From positions 434,001-498,000 of the forward strand of contig NZ_FOBW01000001.1 of NCBI RefSeq assembly GCF_900109925.1: a stretch of DNA of 64,000 bases, given 5' to 3'. Positions 59,414 through 64,000 of this stretch are shown piece by piece; the first letter of the stretch is position 1, and each line of letters starts with the position of its first letter. A program made the translations under genes and the position numbers. Below the pieces are notes generated by a model, which was not told where the DNA came from, did not search any database, and was given only the letters and a program-made list of their open reading frames with translations. The stretch is from Mesobacillus persicus. Lineage in GTDB: Bacteria; Bacillota; Bacilli; Bacillales; Cytobacillaceae.

Positions 59414-59445
59414 TAACGTCCTGTGAGTAGTTACCACAAGACGTT
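59414..59445 (-). terminator. Hairpin after the SDR gene
   Basis: AACGTCTTGTG/CACAGGACGTT stem followed by ATTTATT on the minus strand; an imperfect terminator. Confidence 0.5.
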
Positions 59446-59563
59446 TTAGTAGGGCAGGATGTAATCTAACATTCATCAGAGTCACCTACTTCATTTCCTA
59501 ACTTCTCTTCGCACTTTATCGCAGCTTCAGGGGTTTAATTTCATCGGATGTAGGAAAACCAAC

Positions 59564-60319
59564 CTACATCGCACCCATTCCTCCATCCACCCGATACTGG
59601 ACCCCAGTAATAAACGCGCTTTCATCTGAAGCAAGGAAAAGAACCAAATTTGCAACATCCTCTGATTCCCCATAACGGCGCAATGGGATGGTTTTCGCTA
59701 ATTTCTCTTTATCCACATTGAGGCCATTTTCTAAATCACGAGCCATACTCGTATCAACAGGTGATGGATGAACCGAATTCACCCGAACATTCGTTTTCGC
59801 TACTTCAACAGCAGCCGCTTTCGTCAACCCGACAACCGCATGTTTCGAAGCGATATAAGGGGATAGTCGATGACTTCCGTCTAAACCGGAAACGGATGAG
59901 GTATTGATTACACTCCCGGAACCTTGCTCAATCATGACTGGCAATACATACTTCAAACCTAAAAACACGCCCCGTGCATTCACATTCATGACTTGGTCGA
60001 AGTCCTCTACACTCAAATCCACTAACCGTCCCATTTTCCCAACAATACCAGCATTATTAAAAAACACATCAATTTTCCCAAACTTCTCAACCGTTTGATT
60101 GACATAGTTTTGGACATCGGCATCCTTTGAAACATCTGCCTGAACGGTAAATACTTCACCCAGCGATGCTAGTTCTTTTTTAACCTCTTGAAGGGATTCT
60201 GTAAACAAGTCAACTAAGACAACCTTAGCCCCCTCTTTCAAAAACCTTTCAGCGGTTACTTTCCCGATCCCACCTGCACCACCAGTAATGATGGCCACTT
60301 TCCCTGATAATCTCCCCAT
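59564..60319 (-). CDS. Short-chain dehydrogenase/reductase (SDR)
   Basis: 251 residues, classical SDR. Cofactor loop ITGGAGGIGKVTAERFLKEG with an acidic residue in LVDLF, implying NAD(H); NNAGIVG; catalytic Ser in VINTSSVSGLDG and Tyr/Lys in SPYIASKHAVVGL; closing ITGVQYRVDGGMGAM, typical of glucose-1-dehydrogenase/cyclopentanol-type members. GGGGG is 9 nt before ATG. Monocistronic; substrate unknown. Confidence 0.93.
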   Translation of the reverse strand: MGRLSGKVAIITGGAGGIGKVTAERFLKEGAKVVLVDLFTESLQEVKKELASLGEVFTVQADVSKDADVQNYVNQTVEKFGKIDVFFNNAGIVGKMGRLVDLSVEDFDQVMNVNARGVFLGLKYVLPVMIEQGSGSVINTSSVSGLDGSHRLSPYIASKHAVVGLTKAAAVEVAKTNVRVNSVHPSPVDTSMARDLENGLNVDKEKLAKTIPLRRYGESEDVANLVLFLASDESAFITGVQYRVDGGMGAM

Positions 60320-60474
60320 CTAGTACGTCCCCCGATATTAAAATTTTGTTCCTTGTTCTCTATTTATAGATTTCGACTTAATAGGGGAGATTTCCTCTAT
60401 GGAGCTAAACCATGGATGGTGTGAGTACATCCTTCGTAATTTCGCTAACGTCATTTACATTGGCGTCCTATTTT

Positions 60475-60508
60475 AAACAAAAAAGAACAGCCGCTTCATT
60501 AGCTGTCC
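60475..60508 (-). terminator. Terminator downstream of the small TM reading frame
   Basis: GGACAGC/GCTGTTC stem followed by TTTTTTG on the minus strand. Confidence 0.75.
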
Positions 60509-60548
60509 TCTCAAAAACCTACTACAAACAACGTTATTAACCCATCCA

Positions 60549-60716
60549 TCAACTAGAACTTTTATTGGTATATACCTTTTTAGCATAATAAAAGGTATAA
60601 AACGTGGTCAACACTGATAGGACGAACACTAACAGATATCCAATCAAACTAATTAGATGGTTATCTACTGGTACTCGAAAAAAGTACAAATGTCCAAGTA
60701 TGTTATAAAAAATCAT
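60549..60716 (-). CDS. Possible small membrane protein, start uncertain
   Basis: From ATG 60716 it gives 55 residues, MIFYNILGHLYFFRVPVDNH then LISLIGYLLVFVLSVLTTFY and a KKVYTNKSSS tail, clearly a membrane segment. A GAGGTGG ribosome-like site lies near 60765, upstream of an in-frame ATT at 60758 that would add 14 residues of similar hydrophobic character. So either a non-standard start is used or the gene has lost its start. A good terminator follows at 60475-60508. Confidence 0.4.
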   Translation of the reverse strand: MIFYNILGHLYFFRVPVDNHLISLIGYLLVFVLSVLTTFYTFYYAKKVYTNKSSS

Positions 60717-60831
60717 ATAATTACCGATAAAGTTAAAAATCTGTAACCCTTTTAAAATAAATCCACCTCATTCACCATTTTCCCAATGGGTCTTGCTCTC
60801 TCTCTTATATTTATTCAGTTGCTCTCTATGT

Positions 60832-61392
60832 TTATACCCTTAGCGAACCACGGAACCCCCTTACTCCATAATAGGAATCCGCTCCATTATGGTACACAAA
60901 GACCGTGTCGTAGCGACGATCACAGAAAAGGGCCCCACCGAGTTTTCTAATAGCAGCAGGTGTTTTCACCCAACTTGAGGTTTTTAAATCGAATTCCCCT
61001 AGTTTCTGCAATGCCCGGTATTGTTCTTCTGTTAAAAGTTCAATCCCCATGGCATTCGCCATATCCATTGCGCTATTTTCTGGTTTGTGTTTCTTCCTAG
61101 ATTCTAGCGCTTCTCGGTCGTAACAAATACTTCTTCGCCCTTTTGGTGTTTCTTTTGAACAGTCATAAAATAGGTATTCGTCGTTCTCATGACCGACAAC
61201 ATCCGGTTCCCCACCGGTTCTCTCCATTTCAAATAGCGACCCTAACTTTTCAGGATTACCTTCTAGTTTGGTTTGAACTTTCTCCCAATCCATCCCCTCA
61301 TGGCGGTTCCTATTTTTCTCAAAACGAGCTTTCAATGTTTCAAGTAATTCTTCCCGTTGTTCTAGCGTCAACTCAATGGTTCCCTTTTCCAT
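60832..61392 (-). CDS. DUF4256 family protein
   Basis: 186 residues. The family is very conserved and easy to recognise: LTLEQREELLETLKARFEKN, MERTGGEPDVVGHENDEYLF then YDCSKETPKGRRSICYDREA, LESRKKHKPENSAMDMANAM and KLGGALFCDRRYDTVFVYHN. No known activity. AGGAGG is 12 nt before ATG. It lies downstream of a truncated sugar acetyltransferase remnant. Confidence 0.93.
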   Translation of the reverse strand: MEKGTIELTLEQREELLETLKARFEKNRNRHEGMDWEKVQTKLEGNPEKLGSLFEMERTGGEPDVVGHENDEYLFYDCSKETPKGRRSICYDREALESRKKHKPENSAMDMANAMGIELLTEEQYRALQKLGEFDLKTSSWVKTPAAIRKLGGALFCDRRYDTVFVYHNGADSYYGVRGFRGSLRV

Positions 61393-61430
61393 AAAAGATA
61401 CGTTCCTCCTGACAGCTCTATTTTAACACC

Positions 61431-61571
61431 TTACATATTTGCGTTTGAAACCAAGACGATCTTTATCGACCACTTTTGCTTGCGTCTTGCTTCTTCACGT
61501 TCCTTCAATAAAACAGGGTCAGCAGGATTGTACATTTCTCCAGCCAACATCTTTTCTTTTTCTGTTTTCAA
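61431..61571 (-). pseudogene. Truncated maltose/galactoside O-acetyltransferase (maa-like) remnant
   Basis: From TTG 61571 the minus strand reads MKTEKEKMLAGEMYNPADPV then LLKEREEARR, the N-terminus of maltose O-acetyltransferases. After Arg30 the family similarity ends abruptly (KQKWSIKIVLVSNANM-stop) and the left-handed beta-helix domain of about 150 residues is missing. A GGAAGAAGG sequence upstream could still be a ribosome site. The 61573-61744 stretch upstream holds no gene. Confidence 0.75.
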
Positions 61572-61744
61572 TGGATAGCCTTCTTCCTATGTATTACAAA
61601 AAATCCTATATCGTCCATTCAACCATAATTACTACCCAACTTCCACTACCATCGGTGATTTTTTGTTGCCCTAGAACCATTCACAACAGTAAACACCATG
61701 GCTGCTTGCGAATGAGATAAGGACCAAATCCTTTGAATCAATTC

Positions 61745-61939
61745 CTATTCATTATGACCCTTCTTCCAGTTGTAAGGGACATTGGTCCAATGGTAAAAGA
61801 ATAAAATAAGGAACGTCAGCAAACAGATTCCTATACTATCGACCCAACTAACCTCTCTATAGACAACCAATTGCCAAACAATTGATACCGCAAAGTAGAT
61901 GATAGGAAACTTAATACTTTTCTTGAATAACGTTAACAA
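61745..61939 (-). CDS. Small two-TM membrane protein
   Basis: 64 residues from a TTG at 61939, where AAAGGGG is 8 nt upstream; the frame extends to 61972 without a site. Two helices (about 8-25 and 33-50) and a Trp/Tyr-rich HWTNVPYNWKKGHNE tail. Adjacent to another small membrane protein gene at 62010 on the same strand, perhaps cotranscribed. Not recognised. Confidence 0.55.
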   Translation of the reverse strand: MLTLFKKSIKFPIIYFAVSIVWQLVVYREVSWVDSIGICLLTFLILFFYHWTNVPYNWKKGHNE

Positions 61940-62009
61940 AACCAAGACCCCTTTCCCACTGTGGTATTCCAAGAGACCCCGTTCCCTTGATAACCCTACC
62001 GTTTTACAA

Positions 62010-62267
62010 TCATTTTTCAGTTAAAGGCATATATTTTGTAAAATAAGCGCCTAAAATCAACAAAGTCACAGAAATAAACCAATTCATTATCCCCATGAAA
62101 TGAAACCAGTACGCTAAAAGATTGGTTATTCCTATAAGAAAAAAACATATCGGTGTTAACGCACTTTTCATTCCTGTGATGCCAGCCTTTTTTCTTCTTT
62201 GAATCACGAGAATGATGGAAAAAACAAGTACGAACACCAATAACACTGATAATAGGATTGGTACCAT
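62010..62267 (-). CDS. Small three-TM membrane protein (85 aa)
   Basis: MVPILLSVLLVFVLVFSIIL then a basic loop VIQRRKKAGITGMKSA and two further helices (LTPICFFLIGITNLLAYWF, MNWFISVTLLILGAYF). GAGGG is 6 nt before ATG. A hydrophobic protein of unknown role, upstream of the 61939 gene. Confidence 0.7.
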   Translation of the reverse strand: MVPILLSVLLVFVLVFSIILVIQRRKKAGITGMKSALTPICFFLIGITNLLAYWFHFMGIMNWFISVTLLILGAYFTKYMPLTEK

Positions 62268-62429
62268 TTCAACCCTCTCTCCTGTAAAATATCATGTTCT
62301 TAGTAAATATACGTTTTTAACGACATTTAGTTTCACCTATTATATTGAAAATTCCCACAATAAGTATATTAATGTATTCAATACAAAAAAAAAGACAAGA
62401 TATCATAATCCTGCCTCAAGTTTGGAGCT

Positions 62430-62653
62430 GTTCTTACTTAAAGTTATCCAATAAAAAAGCTTTCGCCTTTCGACTAGGTACTGAACAGCATATAGAAGTA
62501 GTGCTTTGAAATACAGATAAACAAAAAACATTGGGTAACTAATGTTCATCTTAATGATTTTAATTGTTTGATATCCTGCTTGCACATGAAAAACAGTGTT
62601 GACCAAGGAATGACAATTTGGGCAACATTAAACAGCAAATGCGTTTTGGACAT
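62430..62653 (-). pseudogene. Deleted, frameshifted paralogue of the 43376 membrane protein
   Basis: The first frame reads MSKTHLLFNVAQIVIPWSTL then FFMCK, aligning with residues 4-27 of the protein at 43376-43864 (MISKKHFWFNLSIIVIPWLS). After a frame change it reads IKIIKMNISYPMFFVYLYFK then ALLLYAVQYLVERRK, aligning with residues about 118-155. About 85-90 residues in between are missing, so this is a remnant created by internal deletion. Confidence 0.75.
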
Positions 62654-62852
62654 TTTATTTCTTCTCAAACGACTTCACCCAATCCTTTTTTATACAGTTT
62701 TCGTATTTAAGATATCCAAGTGATTGATTTTTGTTATTTTTCTTGGATGAACAAATGCTATGAGGATTTCTTTAAATTAAATTACTCTGTTAACCGTCTA
62801 CGTTGACTTCGGGCAACCAATCAACTTCTAAAAAAACAGTGATAATATATAA

Positions 62853-63383
62853 TTAACAAGATTGGTTAAAGTGAACATCGGATAAATTGCATTCCATTAC
62901 GTTTGTTTTATTGTTCATTTCTATAGTCTTCTTAAAACCACATTTTTCGTAGCTCTTAATGGCCCTAATATTATGTTTACTTACCTCTAAAACAACTCTT
63001 GAGGCACCTTTTCTTCTAAGAAAATTCAACATCATTATAATCATAGTTGTTCCTATCCCCATGCCCCATAATTTAGTTTCTCCAATAAATTGATCTATGC
63101 CATAGTATTTTTGGTTTGAAGTAAATCCGTAAATTTTCAATTCAGCTTCCTGAATTTCATAATATTGTATATAGCCTATGGGTTGATTTTTATATTCAAC
63201 AATACAAGGGGTTACATAATGCTTTCCCTCAGTTCTAGGACCGTATTTTTCCTTTACCATTTCAAGGTTTGAAGGTGGCTCGTCATAAAATTCCAACACC
63301 TTTTGGTCATTTAGCCATTTAACCATCACTTCAAAATCATTACGGTTCATACATCTAATTAGCAGGTTGTCCTTCTCAATCAT
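62853..63383 (-). CDS. AAC(6')-like GNAT acetyltransferase
   Basis: 176 residues. GNAT core with acetyl-CoA loop GETKLWGMGIGTTMIIMMLN, preceded by IGYIQYYEIQEAELKIYGFT and YYGIDQFIGE and followed by VVLEVSKHNIRAIKSYEKCG and FKKTIEM. The YGIDQFIGE...WGxGIGT pattern is that of the AAC(6')/Acetyltransf_8 family that includes aminoglycoside 6'-N-acetyltransferases. AAGGTGA is 9-10 nt before ATG. Whether it confers resistance cannot be told from sequence; many chromosomal members do not. Confidence 0.88.
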   Translation of the reverse strand: MIEKDNLLIRCMNRNDFEVMVKWLNDQKVLEFYDEPPSNLEMVKEKYGPRTEGKHYVTPCIVEYKNQPIGYIQYYEIQEAELKIYGFTSNQKYYGIDQFIGETKLWGMGIGTTMIIMMLNFLRRKGASRVVLEVSKHNIRAIKSYEKCGFKKTIEMNNKTNVMECNLSDVHFNQSC

Positions 63384-63522
63384 GCTTTAGTTTCACCTTT
63401 AATTTTTCGACTTTTTGAATTTCACCATCTGATTTTATCATAGGAAGAATCCATTAAGTTCCATCATCTTGTTTTTATTATTATACACCTGGACATCCCA
63501 CCTTTAAGCCATCATTGATTCA

Positions 63523-63547
63523 TGCTATAATTAAGGAACGTACGTTC
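63523..63547 (+). promoter_or_regulatory. Extended -10 promoter with a LexA (SOS) box
   Basis: TGCTATAAT (63523-63531) is an extended -10. GAACGTACGTTC (63536-63547) is a perfect palindrome that fits the Bacillus LexA/DinR operator GAACRNRYGTTY and would cover the transcript start. The YhaM-like gene at 63604 follows. Confidence 0.75.
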
Positions 63548-63603
63548 TTTGGACAAATAAACGATTTTCTAACATATAAGTTGTACTAATTGGAGGTTAA
63601 ACA

Positions 63604-64000
63604 ATGGCGGTTACGTGTTTATTAGAATTAGCACCAGGTAATTCTTTCGAAGGTTTTTGCCTTGTGAAAGAAGTGAAACAGGATAAAACGAAGAAAGGCG
63701 ATCCGTATTTAAACATTACTGTGGCGAAAAAACACAAAATGGTTGCCTGCAAGCTGTGGAATAACGGGTTTGGAGGTAGAAGTGTTGAGGAGCTATTAAC
63801 GATTTTCTCAACTGGTTCCGTGGTTCATATGACTGGAGATGCTTCCGAATATAATGGACAAGTTCAAATGACGATTAGCGGGTACCGCTTGGCTGAAAAC
63901 GGCGAAGTGGATCACGGGGAATTTATTGAAACAGCCCCAGAACCAATTGAAAGCATGGAAGAAGAAATTCGTTCGTATATTGATGAAATCAAAATTCCGA
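63604..64000 (+). CDS. YhaM-like 3'-5' exoribonuclease, N-terminal part (runs off the window)
   Basis: The 132 visible residues begin MAVTCLLELAPGNSFEGFCL. Residues about 10-95 form an OB fold (VKEVKQDKTKKGDPYLNITV, KHKMVACKLWNN, GSVVHMTGDASEYNGQVQMT) as in YhaM, followed by the ETAPEPIESMEEEIRSYIDE linker that leads to the HD domain, which lies outside the window. YhaM trims RNA and single-stranded DNA. GGAGGTTAAACA gives a good start. A LexA box upstream suggests DNA-damage induction, in line with yhaM belonging to the B. subtilis LexA regulon. The exact paralogue is not certain. Confidence 0.85.
   Translation, partial: MAVTCLLELAPGNSFEGFCLVKEVKQDKTKKGDPYLNITVAKKHKMVACKLWNNGFGGRSVEELLTIFSTGSVVHMTGDASEYNGQVQMTISGYRLAENGEVDHGEFIETAPEPIESMEEEIRSYIDEIKIP

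Noticed and set aside
61439-61720. 93-residue plus-strand frame
   Set aside because: It is antisense to the maa-like remnant and lacks a ribosome site.
1-64000. CRISPR arrays, prophage or intact insertion sequences
   Set aside because: No spaced short repeats with unique spacers, no phage structural genes and no transposase were found; the tandem arrays have contiguous units.

Overview
The window is chromosomal DNA from a low-GC, endospore-forming Bacillaceae (Bacillus/Neobacillus/Mesobacillus-like). Supporting signs are AGGAGG-type ribosome sites with frequent TTG/GTG starts, type-B RNase P RNA, a long Bacillus-type SRP RNA, a tmRNA with tag AGKQQNNFAFAA, SleB-type hydrolase, manganese catalase, iolS, mqo and many Bacillus-only DUF families. 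Most genes lie on the minus strand. No prophage, CRISPR array or intact transposase was seen.

Layout. 1-12.4 kb: start of malic enzyme divergent from a LysR regulator, small proteins, CDF transporter, two aldo/keto reductases, LysM/SleB hydrolase, a Mn2+-sensing yybP-ykoY riboswitch ahead of a DUF5392-like membrane protein, FAH-family hydrolase, ferritin-cupin fusion, amidase. 12.4-16.6 kb: LTA synthase-family protein, rnpB and the SRP RNA. 16.7-29 kb: acyl-CoA synthetase, methyltransferase, a Liv-type ABC operon ending in a KAS III-like enzyme, and a 1074-residue SARP/MalT-like regulator. 29-35.6 kb: HPr-like protein, iron alcohol dehydrogenase, NtrB-like kinase, NtrC-like regulator, and a zinc alcohol dehydrogenase with a sigma-54 promoter. 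35.7-49 kb: DUF2294, DUF3231, FAH, alpha/beta hydrolases, mqo, alpha-carbonic anhydrase, Mn catalase. 49.6-52 kb: a second-type prs and two adjacent genes each with an in-frame UGA at a redox Cys position (selenoproteins). 53.6-54.7 kb: tRNA-Gln, Ser, Ala, tmRNA, tRNA-Ser. 55-64 kb: metallophosphoesterase, CPBP protease, another tRNA-Gln, SDR, DUF4256, several gene remnants, AAC(6')-like acetyltransferase, and the start of a YhaM-like exoribonuclease behind a LexA box.

Regulatory circuits readable from sequence. (1) The acyl-CoA synthetase gene and the Liv operon share an identical promoter layout: two TTGTAAC heptamers with an 11-bp period, then 10 nt, then TATGAT. This is the geometry expected for SARP activators, and a SARP-type gene sits next to the operon. 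(2) The zinc alcohol dehydrogenase has a near-consensus -24/-12 promoter with three GGCC palindromes spaced exactly 21 bp upstream, beside an NtrB/NtrC-like pair. (3) The Mn2+ riboswitch has a promoter, aptamer and two successive terminators before the DUF5392-like gene. (4) A LexA box lies just after the -10 of the YhaM-like gene.

Genome wear. A REP-like palindrome (core GGGACGGTTCT...GCTTCC) occurs at about 12 sites and often abuts or supplies a stop codon. Two intergenic tandem arrays have 52- and 53-bp periods. At least three genes are reduced to remnants by deletion.
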